Positions 22,524 through 30,415 of a stretch of 48,024 nt of DNA are shown here, one piece after another; positions within the stretch are counted from its first letter, which is position 1; each line of letters begins with the position of its first letter. Under the pieces are notes generated by a model that was given only the letters and a program-made list of their open reading frames with translations, searched no databases and was not told where the DNA came from. The position numbers and the translations under genes were made by a program. This DNA is from JAFGJU01 sp964570935 (GTDB lineage Bacteria > Eisenbacteria > RBG-16-71-46 > JAFGJU01), in contig CAZMZP010000017.1 of NCBI GenBank assembly GCA_964570935.1, forward strand, positions 1 to 48,024. The letters are read 5' to 3'.

Positions 22524-24044
22524 TCACCTGAGCACGAGAGTCTTTCCGGTACGAACGACGTCCGGACTCTCGGCCCTGTAGAAGTACACTCCGGGGTGAA
22601 CCGGCGTCCCGTCGTCCGCTTTGCAGTCCCACCCGAACTCCTGCTCGCCCGGTCCAAACTCTCCGTCCACGAGAGACCTGACCTTGCGGCCGGTGACGTC
22701 GTATATCGACAGAGTGACCCGCGAGCGCCTGCTCATGAAAAAGCTGAACGTACTGTGCGATCCGCCGACGGCGCCCGCGCGGACGCCGGAGACAGCGGTC
22801 TCTCCCGGTCCGGCCGCCTGCTCCCGGGCATGCCGGCCGGCCTCGTTCCCGCCCTCTTCGTCCTCACCGTGGTCCACATCATGGTCCCCCCCGCCGCCGC
22901 GGCCGATCAGCCATGAATCCAGCCAGTTGTAAGCCCTCACCTTCACCGGCGTCGGGAACCTGTGGCCGAAGGGATGAGTCAGGTTCTTGAAGACACGCTC
23001 TTCTCCGTAGATGCGCTCGTAAACCTCATTGACCACCGCGTACGCCCTCTCCGAGCTCTCGGCGGAACCCGGGAAGATGAGGTCGTTCTCCGCCGATATG
23101 TTCAGGAACGGCCTGGGCGCGACGAGCGCCAGTAGTTCGTGGAGATCGAACGGAAAGATCTTCTTCTTGATGTAGGGCTTGAGCTCCGGGAGGGCGACGA
23201 AGCCGAAGGAGCGCGCCCAGCGGATCGGCTCCGCGTCGTCGCATATGCCCAGGAAGCCGCAGCTCGAGACGGCTGCTTTAATCCTGTCGTCCACTGCCGC
23301 CAGAAAAATGGCGCCGTAGCCTCCGTGCGAGTGGCCCAGGCAGCCGACCCGCGCGGCGTCCACCTCCGGCAGCGAGACCAGGACGTTGACCGCCTGGATG
23401 GCTTCCCAGGTCATTATGCCCAGAGCGCTCCAGTGCGGGAATCTTCTGTAGACGTCCCTCGTGTCACCGCACGGAGCGCCTATGGCGCGCTCGCCGAACG
23501 TGATGCCGTCTGGCGCCAGGACCACATAGCCCCGCCTGACCAGGTCGAGCCCGTAAGCGAGAGTTCTGTCGCCGCACAGTCCGACCACCTCGCTTTTCGC
23601 GCAGCAGGTGGTCTGGTGCAGAGCCAGGACAGCCGGCGCCGGGAGCGGGACGCCATCCGGGATCAGCAGGTAGGCCTTGACGCGCTCCCCGGGCAGTGTC
23701 GAGTACTCTATCATCCGCCTGACGTAGCCGTCCTCCTGCTCCTCCGACAGGACCGCCACGTCCGGAGCCTGAAGCTCGTCCGGATGCGGCAGGAGAAAAT
23801 CGAAGAGCACGTCCAGAATGACTGTTCGCTTTGTGTTCCACTGCTCAAGCGTCGTGACTTGCACGTAACCCGAGCGGTCGACCCACAGGTCCATCAGACC
23901 GTCGAAGTCCTCCGTCACGCCGCATCGGGCCACGGTGACAGGCCCAAACCCGCCGGCCGCGAGGCAGGCCAGGAAAGCCGCAAGGAATACCAGAAGCCTA
24001 CCAGCGCTTGTCGTTCGCTTGTCTCTCATGTGTGACACCATCAT
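22524..24044 (-). CDS. Secreted alpha/beta hydrolase with C-terminal FlgD-Ig sorting-like domain
   Basis: A 506-aa exported hydrolase. The hydrophobic signal (about 15-31) is followed by an alpha/beta-hydrolase domain of the acetyl-xylan-esterase/dienelactone-hydrolase-like type: oxyanion region LALHQTTCC (140-148), nucleophile elbow GHSHGG (237-242, Ser239), a probable acid at Asp321 (AENDLIFP) and catalytic His361 (GHRFP). A Gly/Asp/His/Glu-rich linker (380-420) leads to a FlgD-Ig-like domain ending GVYFYRAES...GKTLVLR, like the sorting domains elsewhere in the window. The frame is open further upstream, but the ATG at 24044 overlaps the previous stop as ATGA and has GAGGT 4 nt before it. 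The substrate is unknown; a secreted esterase or peptidase is likely. Confidence 0.83.
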   Translation of the reverse strand: MMVSHMRDKRTTSAGRLLVFLAAFLACLAAGGFGPVTVARCGVTEDFDGLMDLWVDRSGYVQVTTLEQWNTKRTVILDVLFDFLLPHPDELQAPDVAVLSEEQEDGYVRRMIEYSTLPGERVKAYLLIPDGVPLPAPAVLALHQTTCCAKSEVVGLCGDRTLAYGLDLVRRGYVVLAPDGITFGERAIGAPCGDTRDVYRRFPHWSALGIMTWEAIQAVNVLVSLPEVDAARVGCLGHSHGGYGAIFLAAVDDRIKAAVSSCGFLGICDDAEPIRWARSFGFVALPELKPYIKKKIFPFDLHELLALVAPRPFLNISAENDLIFPGSAESSERAYAVVNEVYERIYGEERVFKNLTHPFGHRFPTPVKVRAYNWLDSWLIGRGGGGDHDVDHGEDEEGGNEAGRHAREQAAGPGETAVSGVRAGAVGGSHSTFSFFMSRRSRVTLSIYDVTGRKVRSLVDGEFGPGEQEFGWDCKADDGTPVHPGVYFYRAESPDVVRTGKTLVLR

Positions 24045-25936
24045 TCCGACCTCAACAACACAAACTTGGACGATACCTCCGCGCGGTCGTTCCGCAGCGT
24101 GACGAAGTAAATGCCCGGAGCAGCCGGCCTGCCCCCCTCGTCCCGGCCGTTCCAAGCAACGACTCCGCTCCCAGGCAGGCCGCCGGCAAGCCTCTTCACG
24201 AGCCTGCCGCCCGCGTCGAGCACGACTATGTCGGCGGGCACGGACCCGGCGTCGAACGCTACGAGCACGCTGCCGAACGACGGAGAAGGCCTCACGGTCA
24301 AGGCCGGGCCGGTTCCCTCACGGCCCCGTGACCCGGCTGTCGCAAAACGAACGGAAGAGTCATCCGCGTCCGGCGCGGCGGCCGCGTCTCTGGCCGGGTT
24401 CGGGAGTGCGGCGGTTCCATGCTCAGAAACGCCGCCCCCGGCCAGCGGACCGGAATTCAAGAGTTCACTAAGGTAGAAGAACACGCATGACGTCCTTATC
24501 ACGGAGTGCGGATCCGACGAAAACACCCACATCGGGTGGTTGGGGTTGGGAACGAAGGCCCACTTGTCGGGGAACGACCCGTCCTCGTTCTGCAGGGACA
24601 GCAGAAACGACAGCACCCTCAGCTTGGCGTCTGTTCGCCCGGTGCGGGACAGCACGAAAGCGGTCGCCGGAAGCTCGCTCGTCCATCCCCTCACGTCGTA
24701 CGCGCGGTTCTTTTCGTCGTAGTATGAAACGTTGACCAGCGTGTCCACGTAGGGACACTCCTTTTCCGGGTTGACTATGCACCAGCAGGCGGGCATCCCC
24801 GGCCGGCTGGAGCAGAGTCCCGAGCAGTAGTCCGCGCATCCCTCCGCGTCCATTCTGGAGCACAGCAGGCACATGGGGTCGGGCACGCTCAGCACGACGA
24901 GACTGTCGTATTCGTAGGCCGGCGAGCCGTTCATGTTTGTCTGCCTGGCCAGCAGGACCCCGCAGTCGTCTATGGCGCGCGCCAGTCTGGGGTCGCTCGA
25001 ATCGAGGTCGCTGTACCGACACAGCTCGTGCGCCAGCCACGACGTGTACGGAAGGCTCCTCTTGCCCGCGTCGTCCTGGTGAGGAAACGACCCGTCCGCG
25101 TTCTGGAACGCCAGAGTCTCAGTTAGTATCTCTCCGGCCTCCGGCAGGAAGGAAACGTCGCCGGTGACTTCGTGCGCCTTGAGAAGGTTGAGAGCCGCCA
25201 GCATGCCCCAGTTGAGCACCCGCTCCTCGTACGGGTTTGAGGCTCGGGCCAGCGCCAGGCCGATCTCGAGATACCTGTCGTCGCACGTCAGCTGGTACCC
25301 CTGCAGAAACGCCCACCCCAGCTGGCCGTCGTAGGACAGCCCGCTGCGGGCAGTCGTCAAATTCTCCGCCAGGAAGTCGAGCCTGTCGGTCGCCTCTTTC
25401 AGGAAGGCGCGCCGGCCCGTATGCCGGTACAGGTTGATGTAACCCAGGGTCTGCATGCAGGGCACCAGCCTGTAGTATTCACTCCGGACTTCGAAGAGCG
25501 GGCTCCTGACGTCGGGAGTGAAGCCCTCCGCGGACTTCGCGGCCGCAAGAAACTCGTGCGTGCGAACCAGGCTTGCCAGGACGAGGCAATCGTTATCGCT
25601 CCGGGCGTCGCAGCTTCCGGAACAGACCCCGTCGTCGTCCACGCAGCATGAACCCACCCCTGCGTTCCCTGGGCAGCCGCCCAGCGGGCCGCGACGACCC
25701 TGGAGTCGGGCATAGAAGTCGCGGTTCGCATCGCAGTCAGCCCGTACCGGCGAGATAAACTGAGCCGAGGAGCGGCCGGCCGCCTGAGCGGCGTACGAGG
25801 CCGAATCCGGAACGGCCAGAGCGAAGAGGCCGCCAATCAGCAGGCAAGCGGCCGCCGGGAGGAACGGGCGCGCCGCTTCGAGGCGCCGGCGGAGACCGGC
25901 CGGGGCAACGTGTTTGAGCCGCCAGGGTCTGAACAT
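24041..25936 (-). CDS. Secreted Cys-rich protein with alpha/alpha-toroid-like repeats and sorting domain
   Basis: About 631 aa, function unknown. A long basic N-terminus and a hydrophobic segment (around 25-45, ending SASYA) form a signal. A first Cys-rich patch (GSCCVDDDGVCSGSC..., about 95-115) resembles secreted DGVC-type metal or disulfide loops. The central part has repeated helices with LAFQNADGSFPH and SLLSLQNEDGSFPD, the QxxDGS/W turn of alpha/alpha-toroid proteins (terpene-cyclase, six-hairpin and related folds). A second Cys cluster (about 360-410) interrupts it. The C-terminus is a FlgD-Ig-like domain (GRLVKRL...GIYFVTLRNDR...KFVLLRSE). The start is uncertain: this ATG has AGTAGGA close upstream, while a GTG at 25963 adds nine residues. 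It is the first gene of a three-gene unit after a TATAAT promoter. Confidence 0.75.
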   Translation of the reverse strand: MFRPWRLKHVAPAGLRRRLEAARPFLPAAACLLIGGLFALAVPDSASYAAQAAGRSSAQFISPVRADCDANRDFYARLQGRRGPLGGCPGNAGVGSCCVDDDGVCSGSCDARSDNDCLVLASLVRTHEFLAAAKSAEGFTPDVRSPLFEVRSEYYRLVPCMQTLGYINLYRHTGRRAFLKEATDRLDFLAENLTTARSGLSYDGQLGWAFLQGYQLTCDDRYLEIGLALARASNPYEERVLNWGMLAALNLLKAHEVTGDVSFLPEAGEILTETLAFQNADGSFPHQDDAGKRSLPYTSWLAHELCRYSDLDSSDPRLARAIDDCGVLLARQTNMNGSPAYEYDSLVVLSVPDPMCLLCSRMDAEGCADYCSGLCSSRPGMPACWCIVNPEKECPYVDTLVNVSYYDEKNRAYDVRGWTSELPATAFVLSRTGRTDAKLRVLSFLLSLQNEDGSFPDKWAFVPNPNHPMWVFSSDPHSVIRTSCVFFYLSELLNSGPLAGGGVSEHGTAALPNPARDAAAAPDADDSSVRFATAGSRGREGTGPALTVRPSPSFGSVLVAFDAGSVPADIVVLDAGGRLVKRLAGGLPGSGVVAWNGRDEGGRPAAPGIYFVTLRNDRAEVSSKFVLLRSE

Positions 25937-26029
25937 GGTCCTACTTGATGTGAGCGTCTGCACTGGGGCTTACTCGAAACAGTCATACCAACGACCGCGC
26001 ACGGCCAAACCCGCGCGCTGCGTCCCCTA

Positions 26030-26059
26030 ATTATACCACGTCGGGCGGGCCTTGGGCAA
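26030..26059 (-). promoter_or_regulatory. Candidate promoter of the three-gene secreted-protein operon
   Basis: A perfect TATAAT (26035-26030 on the minus strand) with TTGCCC (26059-26054) 18 nt above it. Transcription would begin near 26023, about 60-90 nt before the start of the toroid-like gene. The AT-rich -10 stands out in a GC-rich gap. Confidence 0.6.
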
Positions 26060-26069
26060 TTGCGGGATG

Positions 26070-26087
26070 GCCTTCCGGGCGGAAGGC
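26070..26087 (-). terminator. Hairpin after the GH57 gene
   Basis: GCCTTCCG and CGGAAGGC form a perfect 8-bp repeat with 2 nt between (7 bp with a 4-nt loop in practice). It is 56 nt past the GH57 stop codon and just above the promoter at 26030-26059. There is no U-tract, so termination would be weak or Rho-assisted. Confidence 0.42.
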
Positions 26088-26142
26088 AGCCGGCCTGCGG
26101 GGACGGTCAGGGCGCGTCGCATCGGGGAAGACGCGGGCAGCT

Positions 26143-27747
26143 CTAGGCCCGCCGGCTCCTGTAGACCCTGTAGTCCAGGCTCTGGAACAGGTTGTCCCGC
26201 CACTCCATGTCTTCGAGCCTTCTCACGTCTACCGAATGCGACTTGAGACCTTCGTACAGCTCGTTGAACCGGGTGATGTGTTCCTTTGTGCGTTTCACGG
26301 CATAGGGCACCATGGTTCCGGTCTTCATGATGAATGCCCAGTCGCTGCTCTGCGCCAGCAGAAGCTCGCGGCCTGCCTGCGCAAGGGCCCGGCTCTCTAA
26401 GGCAGTGGGGTTGTCGAATGAGTCTGCCAGCTCCACCATCCTCTGAGCGGCCGTGTGCAGATGCGGGTAGATCCAGTCGTTGCTGCCCTCCAGCCAGACT
26501 TCGCTGTAGCCCTTCCATCCCCAGCTCGACAGCGAAGGCGCGGCGACCTGGTTGTGAGGGTTCTCGTCCAGGTAGTCGCCTGGAGTGGCCAGTTTGAAGA
26601 CTTTCTGGTCGTGGGCGGCCTTGCCCAGCAGGTACTTTATCCAGTCGGGCCCCTCGTACCACCAGTGGCCGAACAGCTCGGCGTCGTACGGCGCGACCAC
26701 GACCGGCCTGCGGCCGTCCATCCTGTCGAACAGGTATTGGACTTGTTTCTCCCTGTTGAACATGAAGTTGCCTGCGTGCTGCGACGCCCTCTCGGCGGCA
26801 GCGACCGGGTCGTACACTTCCTTGTGCGGAGTCGCGCCCGTCACGCGGTAGTACTTGATACCCGTGTTCTTCCGCTTTCCGTCAGCGCAGACGTAGGGCC
26901 TGACGTACTCGTAGTCCAGGTCGTAGCCGATGTCTCTGTAAAACTCCCTGTACCAGTAATCACCCGGGTATCCCTCTTCGGCGCTCCACACCTGCTTGGA
27001 CGACTCGATGTCCCTGCCGAACGCGGCCACTCCGGAGCGGCATACTACCGGCGCGAACACACCGTACCTGGGACGGGGCGAGGCGTGAAGCACCCCGTGC
27101 GAATCGGTGAAGAAGAACTTGATGCCCGCTTCTTTCAGGAAATCATCCAGGCCGGGCTCGTAGCCGCATTCGGGAAGCCATATTCCGCGGGGCCTGCGGC
27201 CAAAGCACTCTTCGTGATTCCTTACGGCCACCTGTATCTGCGCGCGTACCGCTTCCGGCACCAGACTCATGAGCGGCAGAAAGCCGTGCGTGGCCGCGCA
27301 CGGAATCAGCTCCACGCAGCCGCGTTCCTGAAGCGCCCTGAACGCCCGCGTGAGGTCCTTGCGCCACGTGTCCAGAAAGTACGACCTCGCCGCGGTGAAG
27401 TTGGCCAGGTACATCCGGGCCAGCTTGTGGAACTTGACGTCCGAGCGGGTCCTCGTCACCTCTCTGCCGGCCAGGTCTATCAGACGCTCTACGTGCCTCA
27501 AGTACCTGTCCTGAAGCAGGGGGTCTCGAAGCATGGAGACCAGCGTGGGGCTCAGGGAAACGGTTATCCGGTAGCGCGTGCCCTCGTCGCTCAGCTTCTC
27601 GAGGGCCATCAGCAGGGGGATGTAGGTCTCAGTTATGCTCTCGTACAGCCAGTCTTCTTCCAAGAACAGCTCGTGCTCGGGGTGCCGCACGTAGGGAAGG
27701 TGCGCGTGCAGAACGAGGGCAAGATATCCTTTGTAATCCTGTGTCAT
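26143..27747 (-). CDS. GH57-family 1,4-alpha-glucan branching enzyme
   Basis: A 534-aa cytosolic enzyme of glycoside hydrolase family 57 that makes alpha-1,6 branches in glycogen-like glucans. The GH57 motifs appear in order: HAHLPYV (14-20), the nucleophile motif WLPECGY with Glu193, and the acid/base motif YDAELFGHWW with Asp355, followed by a C-terminal helical part with SSDWAFIM. The length and the 355-type Asp spacing match the archaeal and Thermus branching enzymes (Glu183-184 / Asp353-354) rather than GH57 amylases. It follows the DUF4912 gene after 78 nt, a neighbour pair that recurs in bacteria, and a phosphoglucomutase lies just upstream. It is the last gene of the long right-hand gene train. 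Confidence 0.9.
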   Translation of the reverse strand: MTQDYKGYLALVLHAHLPYVRHPEHELFLEEDWLYESITETYIPLLMALEKLSDEGTRYRITVSLSPTLVSMLRDPLLQDRYLRHVERLIDLAGREVTRTRSDVKFHKLARMYLANFTAARSYFLDTWRKDLTRAFRALQERGCVELIPCAATHGFLPLMSLVPEAVRAQIQVAVRNHEECFGRRPRGIWLPECGYEPGLDDFLKEAGIKFFFTDSHGVLHASPRPRYGVFAPVVCRSGVAAFGRDIESSKQVWSAEEGYPGDYWYREFYRDIGYDLDYEYVRPYVCADGKRKNTGIKYYRVTGATPHKEVYDPVAAAERASQHAGNFMFNREKQVQYLFDRMDGRRPVVVAPYDAELFGHWWYEGPDWIKYLLGKAAHDQKVFKLATPGDYLDENPHNQVAAPSLSSWGWKGYSEVWLEGSNDWIYPHLHTAAQRMVELADSFDNPTALESRALAQAGRELLLAQSSDWAFIMKTGTMVPYAVKRTKEHITRFNELYEGLKSHSVDVRRLEDMEWRDNLFQSLDYRVYRSRRA

Positions 27748-27825
27748 GGTAGTTTCGGAAACCGACCCGTCACCCGTCGCGCGGCCGCTCCGCGTTTCTT
27801 CGGACGGCCTTGCGCGGGGTCGCGG

Positions 27826-28938
27826 CTACTCCGTCGACCTCGTGACGGTCAGCCTTATCCTCTCCTCCTTCGTTCCGTCCTGGGTACCAGACGTGACCTT
27901 GATTTCCCTTTTCCCGTCCGGCAGGTGACACCTGAACGAGAACGTCCCATCCTCTCTCAGAGAGCAGGAACCGCCCTCCACAGTCAGGCGCGACCCCGGA
28001 ACGGTCGCTCCGTAAACGATCAGGTCCGCGTCCAGCCTCAGCCAGAAAAGCCCCTCTTGCTCACGGACTCCGACCCCGGCGCTCACCCCGGGGCTGAACA
28101 CCGGCGAGGCCAGTCGTTCCTCAAGACGCCGGGCCAGGCGCTCGGCCAGTCCAGGCGAGGTCAACGGAGCCCGGGACGCCGCGAGGCCGCCCGAGAGGGC
28201 GTACATCTCCGCGTAGTACTCCGGAGAGAGGTCGGCCCACTCCTCGTCCAGCTGGTCGGACATCCTGTCGGGCGGCATGCTCACGATGTTGGACGACGCC
28301 AGGCAGACGTACTTACCGGCCCTGGTCAGGAGGCCGATCTCGACCCGATAGGTCCTGCCGGGGCCGCCCACGTTTACGTACCAGTTTCTGGCCTCCGGAG
28401 TCAGGGCGACGTCGAACAGGAAGTTCTCCGGCCGCGCGGTGTTCTTTTCCCCCGAATAGACCCTGAGAATTCTCCTCGCTCCCGGAGCCTCCTTTCCCAG
28501 GGCACGAAGTCCGCGGGACACGGTCTCCTGCGTGAGCTCCCAGTAAGTGTGGACCCAGTACGGGTCCCTCACCATGGCCACGATGTGGTCCTTACCGTAA
28601 CCGTCGGGCAGCTCCCGGCCCCCCGGAAAATCAGCCCGGTCAGACGGCCGTTCGGCCAGCACCCTGGCTTCTTCAAGCACTCCCCGGACTTCCGGTCGCG
28701 TGTCGGCGCGAGAGGCCTGCGGGGTTTCCACCGCCGCAGCGGGCCGCGCGCGTGCGCCGGCGCGCCGTCGGACTGACGGCCGCCGCGGGGGCCGGGGCTT
28801 TTGCGCGGCACTCCTGCGCGCCACCGCCTTGCGGGGGGGAGCGGCGGAGAGTTTACGCTTCGGTTTCGCGGGCGCCTTGTCGGCCGCGGCCGCAATCTTG
28901 GTCTTCCGTTTCCCTGATTCGGTCTTCTTCGCCCTCAA
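27826..28938 (-). CDS. DUF4912 protein with histone-H1-like basic N-terminal tail
   Basis: A 370-aa protein of unknown function. Residues 1-80 are almost entirely Lys, Arg, Ala and Pro (like the AlgP or histone H1 tails), without a signal peptide. The DUF4912 domain follows at about 110-235: LPDGYGKDHIVAMVRDPYWV, then HTYWELT, the hallmark of the family. A C-terminal beta-rich part (about 285-370; GSRLTVEGGSCSLREDGTFSF) looks like an Ig-like module. The start is TTG, backed by GGGAGGAGAG; no nearby ATG fits. It is placed between phosphoglucomutase and a GH57 branching enzyme, which points to glucan metabolism. The basic tail suggests binding to a polyanion such as nucleic acid or the glucan-associated machinery, but that is speculative. 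Confidence 0.82.
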   Translation of the reverse strand: MRAKKTESGKRKTKIAAAADKAPAKPKRKLSAAPPRKAVARRSAAQKPRPPRRPSVRRRAGARARPAAAVETPQASRADTRPEVRGVLEEARVLAERPSDRADFPGGRELPDGYGKDHIVAMVRDPYWVHTYWELTQETVSRGLRALGKEAPGARRILRVYSGEKNTARPENFLFDVALTPEARNWYVNVGGPGRTYRVEIGLLTRAGKYVCLASSNIVSMPPDRMSDQLDEEWADLSPEYYAEMYALSGGLAASRAPLTSPGLAERLARRLEERLASPVFSPGVSAGVGVREQEGLFWLRLDADLIVYGATVPGSRLTVEGGSCSLREDGTFSFRCHLPDGKREIKVTSGTQDGTKEERIRLTVTRSTE

Positions 28939-28962
28939 TTCTCTCTCCTCCCTTCGAGCAGA

Positions 28963-30318
28963 CTAGTGCGTTCCGGCCCTTAGCGATTCGAGCCTTCCGA
29001 GCACCAGAGACTTTATCTCGTCCAGCCGCTGCTGGGACTTGGCCTCGAAGCGGGCCACGAGGGCCGGCTGCGTGTTGGAGGCCCTCACCAGCCCCCATCC
29101 GTCGCCGAACTGTATCCTCGCCCCGTCTATTTCTACCACCTCGTACTCCGCCTTGAACGATGACTTGAGGCGCTCGACCAGGTCGAACTTGATCTCCTCC
29201 GGGCAGTCCAGCCTCATTTCCGGAGTGGAGAAGTAACGCGGCAGCCTGTCAACCATCCCAGAGAGCGGCTCGTCCGTCCTGGACAGCAACGACACCAGTC
29301 TCAAAGACGCGTAGATGGCGTCGTCGTAACCGAAGTAATCGTCGGCGAAGAACATGTGCCCCGACATCTCGCCGGCCAGCAGCCCGTTCTCTTCCTTGAG
29401 TTTTCTCTTTATCAGGGAGTGCCCGGTGCGCCACATGAGCGGCCTGCCGCCCAGAGCACGCACGTGTTCTTCCAGCCCCTGAGAGCACTTGACGTCGAAG
29501 ATGATCGTGCCGCCCGGGTGCCTCGTCAGGATGTCGGCCGCGAACAGCGCCACAAGCTGGTCGCCCCATATGATCCTGCCGGTGTCGTCGACCGCGCCTA
29601 TCCTGTCGCCGTCGCCGTCGTAAGCTATGCCCAGGTCCAGCTTCTCGCGGACGACGAGCTTCCTCAGCTCCTCGACATGGGCCGGCACAGTGGGGTCCGG
29701 CAGATGGTTCGGAAACCGGCCGTCCGGCTCGCCGAACAGCACGGTGGCGTCCATGCCCAGCTTCTTCATGAGCCCGCCCACCACGGGACCCGTGGTCCCG
29801 TTGCCGCAGTCGATGCCTATCCTGAGCCCGCGGCCCACCTGAACCCTGCTCAGGACCTCCCTGGAATAGTCGGACACGACGCTGTAGATGCTGCCCGTCC
29901 CCGGTCCGGCGGAGAACCTGCCCGACTCAATGGTGCTTCGCAGCTCCTGGATTTCCGGCCCGTACAGCGAGAGCTCTCCCTTGGCCAGTTTGAAGCCGTT
30001 GTACTCGATAGGATTGTGACTGCCGGTGATGACCGCCGAGCCTCCGGCGTCCAGCTTCACCCTTGCGTAATACACCACTGGGGTCGGCACCACGCCCAGC
30101 TCCACGGCCTGGCAACCGGACTCGATGAGCCCCCTGGAGAACTCACCGTTCAGCCTCGGGGAGCTCAGCCTCACGTCTCTTCCTACTGTAACGCTCGCGC
30201 CCGGGCCCACGTAGGTCCCGAAGGCGCGGCCCAACGCCCTGGCCACCTCGGACGTGAGGTCGCCCTCGGCAAGCCCGCGCACGTCGTATTCTCTGAATAT
30301 GTATGGATTCACTTTCAT
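28963..30318 (-). CDS. Phosphomannomutase/phosphoglucomutase
   Basis: A 451-aa alpha-D-phosphohexomutase that interconverts the 1- and 6-phosphates of glucose or mannose. The four active-site loops are present: the phosphoserine loop TGSHNP with Ser100, the metal loop DGDGDR (Asp234, Asp236, Asp238), the sugar-binding loop GEMSGH (Glu316) and the phosphate loop RASNTQP near the C-terminus. The N-terminal FREYDVRG start is typical of the AlgC-type PMM/PGM branch, and the length is normal. The ATG follows GAGGAAA. It lies 97 nt after prfB and 24 nt before the DUF4912 gene. The product, glucose 1-phosphate or mannose 1-phosphate, would feed the nucleotidyltransferase at 43391 and the branching enzyme pathway. 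Confidence 0.92.
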   Translation of the reverse strand: MKVNPYIFREYDVRGLAEGDLTSEVARALGRAFGTYVGPGASVTVGRDVRLSSPRLNGEFSRGLIESGCQAVELGVVPTPVVYYARVKLDAGGSAVITGSHNPIEYNGFKLAKGELSLYGPEIQELRSTIESGRFSAGPGTGSIYSVVSDYSREVLSRVQVGRGLRIGIDCGNGTTGPVVGGLMKKLGMDATVLFGEPDGRFPNHLPDPTVPAHVEELRKLVVREKLDLGIAYDGDGDRIGAVDDTGRIIWGDQLVALFAADILTRHPGGTIIFDVKCSQGLEEHVRALGGRPLMWRTGHSLIKRKLKEENGLLAGEMSGHMFFADDYFGYDDAIYASLRLVSLLSRTDEPLSGMVDRLPRYFSTPEMRLDCPEEIKFDLVERLKSSFKAEYEVVEIDGARIQFGDGWGLVRASNTQPALVARFEAKSQQRLDEIKSLVLGRLESLRAGTH

Positions 30319-30415
30319 CTGATTTCCTCGGCCTGCCTGACACCGGAGCCCGGCCGGACGCCGGACGTTCCGGAAGGAACGCCGCGCGGCTTCCGCCGGG
30401 GAAGGCGTGAGTGTA

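Noticed and set aside
30366..30400. CGTTCC-GGAA-GGAACG hairpin before prfB end as a terminator
   Set aside because: A 6-bp stem with no U-run in the 97-nt gap; the downstream phosphomutase is on the same strand and the feature may be chance.
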